DNA of 64,000 nt from Azotobacter vinelandii CA (GCF_000380335.1 NC_021149.1:5136501-5200500); one strand, 5' to 3'. Shown: positions 38,410 to 46,805, counted from the stretch's first letter. The notes: generated by a model not told the origin, from the sequence alone. A program made the numbers and translations.

Positions 38410-38853
38410 ATGACCAGCACCAGCATCGTCTTCTACGAGAAGCCCGGCTGTGCCACCAACCGCCTGCAGAAGCAGTTGTTGCGTTCGGCCGGTCTGCACT
38501 TGGAGGTCCGCAACCTGCTCAGCGAACCCTGGACGCCCGAGCGCCTGCGCCCCTTCTTCGGCGATCGGCCGGTGGTCGAATGGTTCAACCGCTCGGCACC
38601 GGCGATCAAGTACGGAGAACTGGACCCCACCCAACTGAGCGCCAGCCAGGCGCTCGAGCTGATGCTGGCTCACCCGATCCTGATCCGCCGCCCGCTGATC
38701 CACTACGGCTCGCAGTACATGGCCGGCTTCGACCTGGTCAAGCTGTGTACCCACCTGCCCGCCAAGAACGACCTGCCCGACGCCGGCGAGGACCTGGAAA
38801 AGCGCTCGGTCGGGCAGAACCCGATCGGCTGCCTGGCGGCGGGGAACCAGTGA
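38410..38853 (+). CDS. nifO: NifO, ArsC/Spx-fold nitrogenase-associated protein
   Basis: 147 aa. The ArsC-like thioredoxin fold starts TSTSIVFYEKPGCATNRLQKQLLRSAGLHLEVRNLL, with a single Cys in the active-site-like GCATN loop (about residue 15). HPILIRRPLI near 92-101 is the ArsC-family cis-Pro region. NifO in A. vinelandii affects molybdenum use between nitrogenase and nitrate reductase; the biochemical activity is unknown. The stop overlaps the nifQ start by one base (TGATG). Confidence 0.93.
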   Translation: MTSTSIVFYEKPGCATNRLQKQLLRSAGLHLEVRNLLSEPWTPERLRPFFGDRPVVEWFNRSAPAIKYGELDPTQLSASQALELMLAHPILIRRPLIHYGSQYMAGFDLVKLCTHLPAKNDLPDAGEDLEKRSVGQNPIGCLAAGNQ

Positions 38854-39440
38854 TGGGCAGCGCCGCGGCCCATCGGGGGGATACCACCCAAGCCGTGCGT
38901 CATGACAGAGCCAACCACCTCTGGCTGGAGCGCATCGTCCGCTCCCAGCGCGACGGTCTGAGCTGCCTGCCGTTCCATCTGGGCCTCGACGAGCGGAGCT
39001 ATGCCGAACTGATCCGCACCCATTTTCCCGAGCTGGCCGGCCAGACCAGCGCCAGCCTGGGCTCGCTGGCCCACGAATGCAGCGAGCTGCGCGAAGACCT
39101 ACTGGAAATGCGCCGCGACGAATGGGAGGAACTGCGCGTCCTGTTGCTGGACGGCCGCCGCGGCGACGACCCCGAAGAGCTCTGGATGGCGAGCATCGTC
39201 GCCGCCGCCTGCCTGGGTGGCGATCACCTGTGGCGCGACCTGGGACTCGAGAGCCGCGAGACGCTGAGGGTCCTGCTGATGCACAATTTCCCCCACCTTG
39301 CCGAGCGCAACGTGAAAAACATGCGCTGGAAGAAGTTTTTCTACAAGCAACTGTGCGAACAGGATGGCGGCTACGTCTGCCGCTCCCCCAGTTGCGAGCA
39401 GTGCCCGTCTCATCACGATTGTTTTGGAGCAGAGATATGA
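38853..39440 (+). CDS. nifQ: NifQ, molybdenum donor for FeMo-co synthesis
   Basis: 195 aa. The C-terminal motif CRSPSCEQCPSHHDC gives the CX4CX2CX5C arrangement that holds the [Mo-3Fe-4S] cluster of NifQ. Upstream are NVKNMRWKKFFYKQLCEQDGG and LGGDHLWRDLGL, both conserved in NifQ. It passes Mo to NifEN/NifH for FeMo-co maturation, linking the mod genes of this window to cofactor assembly. The stop overlaps rhdN by four bases. Confidence 0.95.
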   Translation: MGSAAAHRGDTTQAVRHDRANHLWLERIVRSQRDGLSCLPFHLGLDERSYAELIRTHFPELAGQTSASLGSLAHECSELREDLLEMRRDEWEELRVLLLDGRRGDDPEELWMASIVAAACLGGDHLWRDLGLESRETLRVLLMHNFPHLAERNVKNMRWKKFFYKQLCEQDGGYVCRSPSCEQCPSHHDCFGAEI

Positions 39441-39799
39441 CCCGATTCTCCCGCATCGCCGCCGAGCAGGCAGAGGCCCTGCTGGCCGGCCAGGACAGCG
39501 TCATGCTGCTGGACACCCGTGATGCCCGCGCCTATTGTCAGGGGCACGATCCGCGCGCCATCCATCTCAACGACCTGAACCTGCGCACCCTGCTGAAGGT
39601 CACGCCGAAGCAGGTGCACCTGCTCTTCTGTTGCGAAGATGGCACCACCAGCCCGGACATGGCGCGCCTGTTCAGCGAATTCGGCTTCATCAACTGCTAC
39701 AGCCTGGAGGGTGGCTACGGCGCCTGGAAGGCCAGGCCGCAACAGGCGGCCAGGGCGCATGCCGCCCGTGCGCGGCACGCCGCCGCCCTGCTGGGATAG
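39437..39799 (+). CDS. rhdN: RhdN, rhodanese-like sulfurtransferase of the nif cluster
   Basis: 120 aa single rhodanese domain: VMLLDTRDARAYCQGHDPRAIHLNDL and the active-site loop FCCEDGTTS (Cys66 the likely nucleophile, next to Cys65), then FGFINCYSLEGGYGAWKA. A C-terminal Ala/Arg-rich tail follows. A role in sulfur supply for cluster assembly is plausible but unproven. It overlaps nifQ and ends 9 bp before the glutaredoxin. Confidence 0.92.
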   Translation: MTRFSRIAAEQAEALLAGQDSVMLLDTRDARAYCQGHDPRAIHLNDLNLRTLLKVTPKQVHLLFCCEDGTTSPDMARLFSEFGFINCYSLEGGYGAWKARPQQAARAHAARARHAAALLG

Positions 39800-39808
39800 G
39801 AGAGAACC

Positions 39809-40138
39809 ATGCAAGTACAGGATACCGAAGCACGCATTCGCAAGCAGATCGCCGAAAACCCGGTGATCCTCTACATGAAAGGCACCCCCGCGGCGCCGGA
39901 ATGCGGCTTTTCCCGCGCCGCCGTCGGCGCCCTCAGCAAGGCCGGCAAGCCCTTCGCCTACGTCAACGTGCTGACCGCCCCGCACATCCGCGAGAAGCTG
40001 CCGAAGCTCTTCCAGTGGCCCACCTTTCCCCAGTTGTTCGTCAACGGCGAACTGATCGGCGGCAGCGACATCATCCTGGAAATGGAAGCCGACGGCAGCC
40101 TGAAGGAACTGTTGGAAAAAGCCGTCCCCCAGGCCTGA
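39809..40138 (+). CDS. grx5: Monothiol glutaredoxin Grx5 of the nif cluster
   Basis: 109 aa Grx4/5-type monothiol glutaredoxin: NPVILYMKGTPAAPECGFSRAAVGAL with the CGFS active site, WPTFPQLFVNGELIGGSDIILEM with cis-Pro and GSD glutathione-binding residues. Such proteins bind and pass [2Fe-2S] clusters. The usual TP.xPxCGFS has PAAPECGFS here. It is the last gene of the nifB operon; a strong hairpin follows 25 bp after the stop. Confidence 0.95.
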   Translation: MQVQDTEARIRKQIAENPVILYMKGTPAAPECGFSRAAVGALSKAGKPFAYVNVLTAPHIREKLPKLFQWPTFPQLFVNGELIGGSDIILEMEADGSLKELLEKAVPQA

Positions 40139-40162
40139 ACCACTCCCAAAATCCCCAGCTTT

Positions 40163-40214
40163 CGCCGGCAAGCCGGCTCCTGCAACCACTGCAGCAGGAG
40201 CCGGCTTGCCGGCG
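40163..40214 (+). repeat. REP-like perfect hairpin at the end of the nifB operon
   Basis: A 21-bp perfect stem with a 10-nt loop: the left arm opens CGCCGGCAAGCCGGCTCCTG and the right arm is its exact complement. The core GGCAAGCCGGCTCC resembles REP elements of pseudomonads. It may act as a bidirectional terminator or 3'-end stabiliser. Only this copy was noticed in the window. Confidence 0.75.
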
Positions 40215-40265
40215 ATGCCTTTTGTGGCTACCGCACGGCCATGCGGAATGCCCCTCGCCGATAGC

Positions 40266-40667
40266 CGAGCCATACAATAACCCCGAGACCAGCGACAGTT
40301 CGCCCTCGAAGCAGGCCAACAGCCGCTGTGTTTCCTCGCGGGGCAGGACAACCGGCAAGCGTTCGGGCCGCTTGGCACGAACCACATCGTTCAGCCAGGG
40401 AAGATCGATGGCCAGGACATACTTGTAGAGAAACAACAGGGCAACCAGTGCCTAACTCTGCGTGGACGCCGAAACATTCAAGTCCATGGCAAGATGCGAC
40501 AGGAATCGCTCAACTTCGGCTGCACCCATCTCTGCCGGGTAAAGTAGCCGGTAAGAACGAATAAAATCCCGTGCCCACTCGACGTAAGCTGTCTCGGTAC
40601 GGATCGAATAATGACGAATACGGATTTGCTCACGCAGCCGGTCCAACAACCTGGGCTTGCCATCCAT
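40266..40667 (-). pseudogene. Broken integron-type tyrosine recombinase (IntI-like)
   Basis: From the ATG at 40667 the frame reads MDGKPRLLDRLREQIRIRHYS, RTETAYVEWARDFIRSYR, PAEMGAAEVERFLSHLAM and NVSASTQ, the N-terminal core-binding domain of integron integrases. A TAG at 40452-40454 then stops it where the family has NQAL. The same frame resumes ALVALLFLYKYVLAIDLPWLNDVVRAKRPERLPVVL and breaks for good after LLYGS near 40266. The catalytic half with the R-H-R-Y residues is absent. So there are two lesions: a nonsense change and a 3' truncation at the REP-like/nif side. Confidence 0.85.
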
Positions 40668-40944
40668 GGTGTATAACTCCCTCGAAGGACACCAGCCTCC
40701 TGCTGGAGGCCGCAGCCTACAAGGGATCCGCCGGTTTCGGCAAGGGAACGTTATGCACCAGATGGTGTGTTTGTTCACACCATTTGGTGTCGAATAGTAG
40801 TTAGGTATTTGTAACATCGTAGGCACCCGAACCATATCAAGCAGGCTGGATAACGGTATACTTTTATCTACCAGTACACGTGGCAGCTAATCGCCAGCCA
40901 CCCTACTCACTAGAATTACCGTTACTACTGCCAGACTCTCAGCC
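40668..40944. other. Spacer with strong palindrome between integrase remnant and kinase gene
   Basis: 277 bp without a gene. The notable content is the inverted repeat at 40756-40789, near where an attI site or cassette junction would be sought. I see no second copy of the repeat and no recognisable attC. The segment 40790-40930 is AT-richer and probably holds the kinase promoter. Confidence 0.5.
40756..40789. repeat. Palindrome CACCA..TGGTGTG
   Basis: Arms CACCAGATGGTGTG and CACACCATTTGGTG pair at 13 of 14 positions around a 6-nt loop, and each arm is itself almost palindromic (CACCA-N2-TGGTG). It looks like an operator for a dimeric regulator bound twice, or a recombination site. Unassigned. 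Confidence 0.6.
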
Positions 40945-41418
40945 ATGCATATAAATCCCGATAACTTCCTTGAAACCGCTAATGGCCGACTATTCACATA
41001 CGAACGAAACAATGAAGCATGGAAATGCTCGTACAGGGCCTTTCATCAAGCACTGGCTCATGCCGACTCGGATACCGAGATTTATGTGCTTGTCGGCGCA
41101 CAAGGTTCCGGTAAAAGTACATGGGCTGCCCGACTCGATAGCGACCGTGCAAATGTCATTATTTTCGATGCGCTTCTTGTCAAATATAGGGAGCGTATAC
41201 CTATCCTTGCCGCCGCCGAATCGAAACGATTGAAAACCATCGCGGTCTGGTTCAGGACACCGTTGGAAGTCTGCCTGGCTCGAAATGCTGCAAGAGCAGC
41301 GGACGAGCTTGTGCCCGAACAGGCAGTGAGAAATGTCTACGTGGCCATTGAGCCGCCTACCCGAGCCGAGGGATTCGAGCGGGTGATCCAGGTATATCCC
41401 GTCGAGGCCGACGCCTGA
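40945..41418 (+). CDS. P-loop kinase, polynucleotide-kinase/zeta-toxin-like family
   Basis: 157 aa. Walker A GAQGSGKST at about residues 51-59. The family tail is clear: IAVWFRTPLEVCLARNAARAADELVPEQAVRNVYVAIEPPTRAEGFERVIQV, the CLxRNxxR lid and VPE..RN motif of small predicted kinases related to the PNK kinase domain. The substrate is unknown. It has less GC-biased codons than the neighbours and sits alone next to the integrase remnant, so it may be a former cassette or island gene. The Walker A opening follows a 45-residue lead with no known motif. Confidence 0.75.
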   Translation: MHINPDNFLETANGRLFTYERNNEAWKCSYRAFHQALAHADSDTEIYVLVGAQGSGKSTWAARLDSDRANVIIFDALLVKYRERIPILAAAESKRLKTIAVWFRTPLEVCLARNAARAADELVPEQAVRNVYVAIEPPTRAEGFERVIQVYPVEADA

Positions 41419-41572
41419 TCTGTCCTGCGCGGGTTCGGGGCACTGTTTTCCGGGGTGTTCGGCAGCCCCGATCGGTCGTTTCGATTGATTACCGGGGCGT
41501 CCATGCTCCCCCGACTTGTCACGGCATACCGCCGCTGAAATCGAACGCCAGCCACTCAACCCGGCAACCCTT

Positions 41573-43117
41573 TCAGCGCAACCCCAACCGCCGCGCCAGC
41601 CGATGCAGGTTGGCGCGGTCCAGGCCGAGCGCGCGGGCGGCGGCGGCCCAGTTGTGGCCATGGGCCTCGAGGGCGGCGAGGATGCGTTCGCGCTGGAAGC
41701 GCTCCACCGCCTGACGCAGATCGCCGCTCGCCGAAGCCTGGGCGGTGGTGGCCGCAGGCGCTTCGCCTTCCGCCGTGCCCGGCAGATCCAGCAGTTCCGG
41801 GCCTATGCTGAGAATCCGCCGCGGCCCGCCGCCGGCCATGGCGCGCAGAGCGGCGCGGCCGATCAGGTGCTCCAGTTCGCGCACGTTGCCCGGCCAGTCG
41901 TAGGCGAGCAGCGCCGTCTGGGCTTCGGCGCTCAGGCGCAGGCCGCGCAGGCCGAGCCGGGCGCGGTTCTCCTCGAGAAAGAAGCCGGCCAGCAGCAGTA
42001 CGTCGCGGCCACGCTCGCGCAGCGGCGGCACCGGCAGCGGATAGACGCTGAGACGGTGGTAGAGGTCGGCGCGAAAGCGTCCGGCACGGACTTCGCCGGC
42101 CAGGTCGCGGTTGGTGGCGGCGATCACCCGCACATCCACCCGGTGCTCGCGGTCGGAGCCGACCCGCTGCAACTGGCCGCTCTGCAATACCCGCAGCAGC
42201 TTGGCCTGCACCGCCAGCGGCAGTTCGCCGACCTCGTCGAGGAACAGCGTGCCGCCGTCGGCCAGTTCGAACTTGCCGCTGCGCTCGCTCACCGCCCCGG
42301 AAAAGGCGCCGCGCACATGGCCGAACAGCTCGCTCTCCACCAGGGTATCGGGCAGCGCCGCACAGTTCAGGCTGATCAGCGGCTTGTGGGCGCGCGCCGA
42401 AGCGGCATGGATGGCCTGCGCCACCAGTTCCTTGCCGACCCCGGTCTCGCCGCTGACCAGCACGCTCAGGTCGCTGCCGGCGACCACCGCGATTTCCTCA
42501 AGCAGGCGCCGGTGGGCGCGGCTCTGGCCGATCAGTTCGTGGCTGCCCTGGCGATCGACGGCCTCGCGGTAGGCCTGCATCAGCCGCTCGTCGCGCTCGG
42601 CGCGGCGGGTCAGTGCGCTGATCCGCTCGCCGACCTGCACGGTGGCGGCGGCCAGGCTGGCGAAAGCCTCCAGGCTGGCCAGGTCGACGCCATCGAAGCG
42701 CGCTGGGTCCAGGGCGTCGAGGGTCAGCAGGCCCCAGGGGCGCTCGTCCAAGTACAGCGGGCAACCGAGGCAGTCGTGGACTTGCAGTTGGTTGGACAGC
42801 CCCTCCACCAGGCCGTCGTAGGGGTCCGGCAGGCTGCAGTCGCTGGCGAAGCGGGTGGCGCCTCGGTGCGCCAGCAGCGCCCGCAGGCGCGGCTGCTCGT
42901 CGAGGCGGAAGCGCCGGCCCAGGGTGTCCGGGCTCAGCCCGTCCACCGCCAGCGGCACCAGGGTGTCGCTGTCCAGGCGCAGCAGCGCCGCAGCGTCGGC
43001 CGGCAGCAGCCGGCGCAGGGCGCCGAGCAGGCGCCGGTAGCGTTCGGCCTCGGGCAATTCGCGGGTCAGGTCGGCGACCAGCGGGAGGAAAGCGTCGAGC
43101 AGCGGGGCTGTAGTCAT
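41573..43117 (-). CDS. norR: NorR/FhpR, nitric-oxide-responsive sigma54 activator
   Basis: 514 aa. N-terminal GAF domain (about residues 15-180) that in NorR holds a mononuclear NO-sensing iron. AAA+ domain: Walker [10 protein letters not shown], Walker B LFLDEVGE, and [15 protein letters not shown]. The sigma54 loop is GAFSGA in place of the common GAFTGA (a conservative Thr to Ser change). C-terminal [28 protein letters not shown]. It is divergent from hmp, whose promoter carries a -24-type element, so NorR is expected to switch on hmp when NO is present. The start at 43117 is chosen as the first ATG before [13 protein letters not shown]. Confidence 0.93.
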   Translation of the reverse strand: MTTAPLLDAFLPLVADLTRELPEAERYRRLLGALRRLLPADAAALLRLDSDTLVPLAVDGLSPDTLGRRFRLDEQPRLRALLAHRGATRFASDCSLPDPYDGLVEGLSNQLQVHDCLGCPLYLDERPWGLLTLDALDPARFDGVDLASLEAFASLAAATVQVGERISALTRRAERDERLMQAYREAVDRQGSHELIGQSRAHRRLLEEIAVVAGSDLSVLVSGETGVGKELVAQAIHAASARAHKPLISLNCAALPDTLVESELFGHVRGAFSGAVSERSGKFELADGGTLFLDEVGELPLAVQAKLLRVLQSGQLQRVGSDREHRVDVRVIAATNRDLAGEVRAGRFRADLYHRLSVYPLPVPPLRERGRDVLLLAGFFLEENRARLGLRGLRLSAEAQTALLAYDWPGNVRELEHLIGRAALRAMAGGGPRRILSIGPELLDLPGTAEGEAPAATTAQASASGDLRQAVERFQRERILAALEAHGHNWAAAARALGLDRANLHRLARRLGLR

Positions 43118-43286
43118 TCGGATAACGAGCAGTCTTATTGACAACGGATTACCGTAGTCGAAACGACTGCAACGGGCAACCGGCCGGCGATTTCCGGGAC
43201 CTGCGCGCCTGGCACGAAACCTGAACAAGATTACCCATCCCTCGCGGCCGAACGGCCGCGCCCATTGCACGCCACAGGAGTCACCC
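43118..43286. promoter_or_regulatory. norR/hmp divergent control region with NorR-type sites
   Basis: 169 bp. GT-N7-AC cores, the NorR half of the consensus, occur at 43132-43142 and 43157-43167 (the latter a symmetric GTCGAAACGAC); a third, overlapping match starts at 43154. A -24-like element follows at 43210-43225. The layout matches norR-controlled promoters in enterics and pseudomonads. Confidence 0.65.
43210..43225 (+). promoter_or_regulatory. Sigma54-type promoter of hmp
   Basis: TGGCACGAAACCTGAA: a perfect -24 box TGGCACG, and a weak -12 box in which the expected GC is GA. The distance to the hmp start is about 60 bp. Expected partner activator is NorR. Confidence 0.6.
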
Positions 43287-44468
43287 ATGCTGACCGAGCA
43301 ACAACGCGCCATCGTCAAGGCCACAGTCCCGCTGCTGGAAACCGGTGGCGAGGCGCTGACCAGCCACTTCTACCGGATCATGCTCGCCGAGCACCCGGAA
43401 GTACGCCCACTGTTCAACCAGGCTCACCAGGCCAGCGGCGAACAGCCGCGGGCGCTGGCCAACGCGGTGCTGATGTACGCCCGGCACATCGACCGCCTGG
43501 AGGCGCTCGGCCCGCTGGTGGCGCAGATCGTCAACAAGCACGTGTCCCTGCAGGTGCTGCCGGAGCACTACCCGATCGTCGGCGCTTGCCTGCTGCGCGC
43601 CATCCGCGAGGTGCTCGGCGCGGAAACCGCCACCGACGCGGTGCTCGACGCCTGGGGCGCGGCCTACGGGATGCTCGCCGAACTGCTGATCGGCGCCGAG
43701 GAAGCCGCCTATGCCGCCGGCGCCGCGGTACCGGGCGGCTGGCGCGGCGCGCGGGCGTTCCGCGTGGCGCGCCGGGTGGTGGAAAGCGAGGAAATCGTTT
43801 CCTTGCACCTGCGTCCGGAAGACGGCGGCGCGCTGCCGGCCTTCCGGCCCGGCCAGTACATCGGCCTGCGCCTGGTGCTCGACGGCGAGGAAGTGCGCCG
43901 CAACTACTCGCTGTCGGCGGCGCCGAACGGCGAGGAATACCGCATCAGCGTCAAGCGCCACGCCACCGGCCGGGTCTCCCGCCACCTGCATGAGCAAGTC
44001 CGCGAAGGTGACCGCCTGGAACTCTTCCCGCCGGCCGGCGAGTTCGTCCTGAACGATTCGGACAAGCCGCTGGTGCTGATCGGCGCCGGCGTCGGCGTCA
44101 CCCCGCTGCTGGCCATGCTGGAGGCGGCGCTGCCCGGCGGCCGGCCGATCCGCTTCATCCATTGCGCGCGGCATGCGGGCGTACAGGCCTTCCGCCAGCA
44201 GGTCGAGGCACTGGCCGGACGGCACCCGCAGCTCGAGGCGTTCTTCTGCTACAGCGCGCCGCGCGCCGGGGACCGCGCCGACGCCAATGGCCGGCTCGAC
44301 GCGCAGCGCCTGGCCGCCTGGCTGCCGGCGGAACGCGATCTGGACGCCTATTTCCTCGGTCCGAAGTCCTTCATGGCCCAGGTGAAGCGCCAGTTGCGCG
44401 AACTCGGCGTGCCGCAGGAACAGTGCCACTACGAGTTCTTCGGCCCGGCACAGGCGCTGGAAGCGTAA
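43287..44468 (+). CDS. hmp: Flavohaemoprotein Hmp (nitric oxide dioxygenase)
   Basis: 393 aa. Globin domain (residues 1-140): LTEQQRAIVKATVPLLETGGEALTSHFYRIML with distal Tyr29, and proximal haem His in IVNKHVSLQVLPEHYPIVG (about residue 85). FAD domain with RNYSLSAAP. NAD domain with IGAGVGVTPLLAML and the end CHYEFFGP. It oxidises NO to nitrate with O2 and NADH in the cytoplasm, protecting nitrogenase and respiration. It is divergent from norR; a terminator-like hairpin follows at 44480-44506. Confidence 0.96.
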   Translation: MLTEQQRAIVKATVPLLETGGEALTSHFYRIMLAEHPEVRPLFNQAHQASGEQPRALANAVLMYARHIDRLEALGPLVAQIVNKHVSLQVLPEHYPIVGACLLRAIREVLGAETATDAVLDAWGAAYGMLAELLIGAEEAAYAAGAAVPGGWRGARAFRVARRVVESEEIVSLHLRPEDGGALPAFRPGQYIGLRLVLDGEEVRRNYSLSAAPNGEEYRISVKRHATGRVSRHLHEQVREGDRLELFPPAGEFVLNDSDKPLVLIGAGVGVTPLLAMLEAALPGGRPIRFIHCARHAGVQAFRQQVEALAGRHPQLEAFFCYSAPRAGDRADANGRLDAQRLAAWLPAERDLDAYFLGPKSFMAQVKRQLRELGVPQEQCHYEFFGPAQALEA

Positions 44469-44479
44469 CCCCCTCCGAC

Positions 44480-44506
44480 CGGGCCGCACCGGAAAAGCGG
44501 CCCGGA
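44480..44506 (+). terminator. Hairpin after hmp
   Basis: Stem CCGGGCCGC / GCGGCCCGG (9 bp, perfect) with a 9-nt loop, 12 bp after the hmp stop. Only a short T stretch follows. Likely a terminator. Confidence 0.6.
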
Positions 44507-44685
44507 CCTTGCCACGGCGAAGGGAATCGCCGGTCTTGCAGCAAGGAAATTGCCGCGAACCAGCAAATTTATGCGGTTGCGTCGCCAGGGCGTGTCATCG
44601 ATATTCCCCCTCGTTGTAAACGATCGTTGGCACGCCCCGGTCCGCCACCAGCGATACCGTCCCCCAACCCCGAACGCGCCGCCGC

Positions 44686-45810
44686 ATGCCCGACAAGACC
44701 TTCTCCCGGCTGAAAACCCTGCTCCCCGCGCTGCCGCTCGCCGCTCCCCGGGAATGGCTGCGCAGCGCGGCCGGCATCTGCCTGGTCGTGGCAGCGACCC
44801 TCGCCGGCGATCTCTGGCTGTTCGACGCCGACCTCGTGCTGCACCTGGCGCCGCCGATCGCCGCCAGTTCGGTGCTGCTGCTCGCCGCTTCTTCCAGCCC
44901 CTTCGCCCGTCCCTGGCCGATACTCGCCGGCAACCTGCTGAGCGCGTCGATCGGCATCCTGCTGGGCTCGAGCGGATTGGCCCCGGTCCCGGCCGCCGGG
45001 CTCGGCGCCGCCCTGGCGCTGACCGGCATGTTCGGCCTGCGCTGCCTGCATCCGCCGAGCTGCGCGCTGGCCCTGGCGGTCATCTTCAACTGGCCGGAGC
45101 TGGCGCCCCAGGGCCCGGCCGTGCTGCTGCCGGTCGCTTTCAACTCGCTGATGCTGCTCGGCCTGGCGCGCGGCTTCAACCGCCTGACCCGCCCGCCGCG
45201 CGACGAGCCGCCCCGGGAAAATCCCCACCAGACCCGCGATCCGCTGCCCACGGAGCGCCTCGAACCGCGCCGCGCGGCCCTCGACGCGGCTTTGGAAGAC
45301 TTCGGCGAATACCTCGACATCACCCGCGAGGATCTGGAGCGGCTGGTCCGCCTGCTGGAGCGGAACGGCTTCCGCCACAGCCTGGGCCAGGTCGTCGCGG
45401 CCGACATCATGTCCCGCGACCTGCGCTGGGCCACCCCGGAGACCTCCTTCGAAGACGCCTGGAAGCTCCTGCGCGACCACCGCCTGCAGCAGTTGCCGGT
45501 GATCGACGGCGCCTCCCGTCGCCTGCTCGGCATCGTCGAGCGCGGCGACCTGCTCGAACGCTCCCGTCCCGGCTTCGCCTGGCCGGCCTTCGGGCGCCCC
45601 GCCCGGTCCGGCATCGGCTCGGCGATGGGCGCGCCGACGGTCGTGGCGCACCGGGACACCCACTTGGCCGAGCTGGTCCTGCCGCTCTCCGAGCAGGGCC
45701 TGCATTGCCTGCCGGTGGTGGACGACGATGCGCGTCTGGTCGGCCTGGTCACCCAGACCGACCTGATCGCCGCGCTGTACCGGCTCTGGCTAAAACAGTT
45801 GCCGGCCTGA
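44686..45810 (+). CDS. HPP-family membrane protein with C-terminal CBS pair
   Basis: 374 aa. Four membrane segments in the first 165 residues, with the HPP-family features APPIAASSVLLLAASSSPFARPWPILAGNLLSA and LRCLHPPSCALALAVI (the HPP tripeptide). A linker (about 165-235) leads to two CBS domains: VVAADIMSRDLRWATPETSFEDAWKLL...LPVIDGASRRLLGIV and VVAHRDTHLAELVLPLSEQGLHCLPVVDDDARLVGLVTQTDLIAALY. HPP proteins have been linked to nitrite transport in cyanobacteria and plastids; CBS pairs sense adenosyl ligands. The setting beside hmp and a FocA/NirC channel fits nitrogen-oxide handling. Function inferred. Confidence 0.82.
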   Translation: MPDKTFSRLKTLLPALPLAAPREWLRSAAGICLVVAATLAGDLWLFDADLVLHLAPPIAASSVLLLAASSSPFARPWPILAGNLLSASIGILLGSSGLAPVPAAGLGAALALTGMFGLRCLHPPSCALALAVIFNWPELAPQGPAVLLPVAFNSLMLLGLARGFNRLTRPPRDEPPRENPHQTRDPLPTERLEPRRAALDAALEDFGEYLDITREDLERLVRLLERNGFRHSLGQVVAADIMSRDLRWATPETSFEDAWKLLRDHRLQQLPVIDGASRRLLGIVERGDLLERSRPGFAWPAFGRPARSGIGSAMGAPTVVAHRDTHLAELVLPLSEQGLHCLPVVDDDARLVGLVTQTDLIAALYRLWLKQLPA

Positions 45811-45926
45811 CGGGCGCCGCGCGTCGCCGCGCCGGGAGCGCCGCCGGGGCGCGGTGGACAGCGCCGAGCCCTCCCCTCTAGAGTGCCCCCTCTGCCGACG
45901 CCCGGTCGGCGCAGCGGACTCTTTCC

Positions 45927-46736
45927 ATGACTCAACAACCCTTTCTCGGCGACAGTTGCCAGCCGGCGCAGATCGCCCGGCGGATCGAAGACATGGGAGT
46001 CGCCAAGGCCCGCGTCGACACCCTCACCCTGCTGGTGCTCGCCGTGCTCGCCGGCGCCTTCATCTCCCTGGCCGCCTTCCTCTATACCGTGGTGCTCACC
46101 GGCAGCGAGCTGGGCTTCGGCCCGACCCGGCTGCTCGGCGGCCTGAGCTTCTGCCTGGGACTGGTGCTGGTGGTGATCGGCGGCGCCGAGCTGTTCACCG
46201 GCAACAACCTGCTGGCGATGGCCTGGGCCAGCCGGCTGATCGGCTACCGCGAGGTGCTGCGCAACTGGCTGCTGGTCTACCTGGGCAACGTGGTCGGCTG
46301 CCTCGGCACGGTGCTGCTGGTGGTCTGGGCGGGCAGCGCCGGCCTGGACGACGGCGCGGTGGGCGAAACGGCGCGCAAGATCGCCCATGGCAAGGCCGGA
46401 CTGAGCCTGGGCGAGGCCTTCGCCCGCGGCATTCTGTGCAACGCCCTGGTGTGCCTGGCGAGCTGGCTGGCGATGGCCGGGCGCAGCGTGACCGACAAGA
46501 TCCTCGCCATCCTCTTCCCGATCGCCGCCTTCGTCGCCCTCGGCTTCGAGCACTCGATCGCCAACTGGTTCTTCCTGCCCTTCGGGCTGATGCTGGACGA
46601 TGCGCTGTCGCTCTCCGGCGTGGCCGGCAACCTGCTCGCGGTGACCGCCGGCAACCTGGTCGGCGGCACCCTGCTGGTCGCCGGCATGTACTGGCTGGCC
46701 TACCTGCGCGGCGGTCCGGAAAAGCGCCGTTCCTGA
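45927..46736 (+). CDS. Formate/nitrite channel of the FocA/NirC family
   Basis: 269 aa, six membrane segments. FNT signatures: KARVDTLTLLVLAVLAGAFISLAAFLYT, GGLSFCLGLVLVVIGGAELFTGNNLLAM, LGEAFARGILCNALVCLASWLAM and GFEHSIANWFFLP. The pentameric channel moves formate, nitrite or hydrosulfide; the specific substrate cannot be told from the sequence. The neighbouring NO genes favour nitrite. It is 116 bp after the HPP-CBS gene and convergent with the MFS gene across a strong hairpin. Confidence 0.88.
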   Translation: MTQQPFLGDSCQPAQIARRIEDMGVAKARVDTLTLLVLAVLAGAFISLAAFLYTVVLTGSELGFGPTRLLGGLSFCLGLVLVVIGGAELFTGNNLLAMAWASRLIGYREVLRNWLLVYLGNVVGCLGTVLLVVWAGSAGLDDGAVGETARKIAHGKAGLSLGEAFARGILCNALVCLASWLAMAGRSVTDKILAILFPIAAFVALGFEHSIANWFFLPFGLMLDDALSLSGVAGNLLAVTAGNLVGGTLLVAGMYWLAYLRGGPEKRRS

Positions 46737-46759
46737 ACCGCGCCGGCGGCGCCGCGAAG

Positions 46760-46787
46760 ACCGAGGGGGCCGTCCGGCCCCCTCGGT
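46760..46787. terminator. Bidirectional terminator hairpin between FNT and MFS genes
   Basis: Perfect 11-bp stem ACCGAGGGGGC / GCCCCCTCGGT with a 6-nt loop between two convergent genes. It can serve both strands, though without long T-runs. Confidence 0.7.
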
Positions 46788-46805
46788 TCGCATGGCGGAT
46801 GCCCC

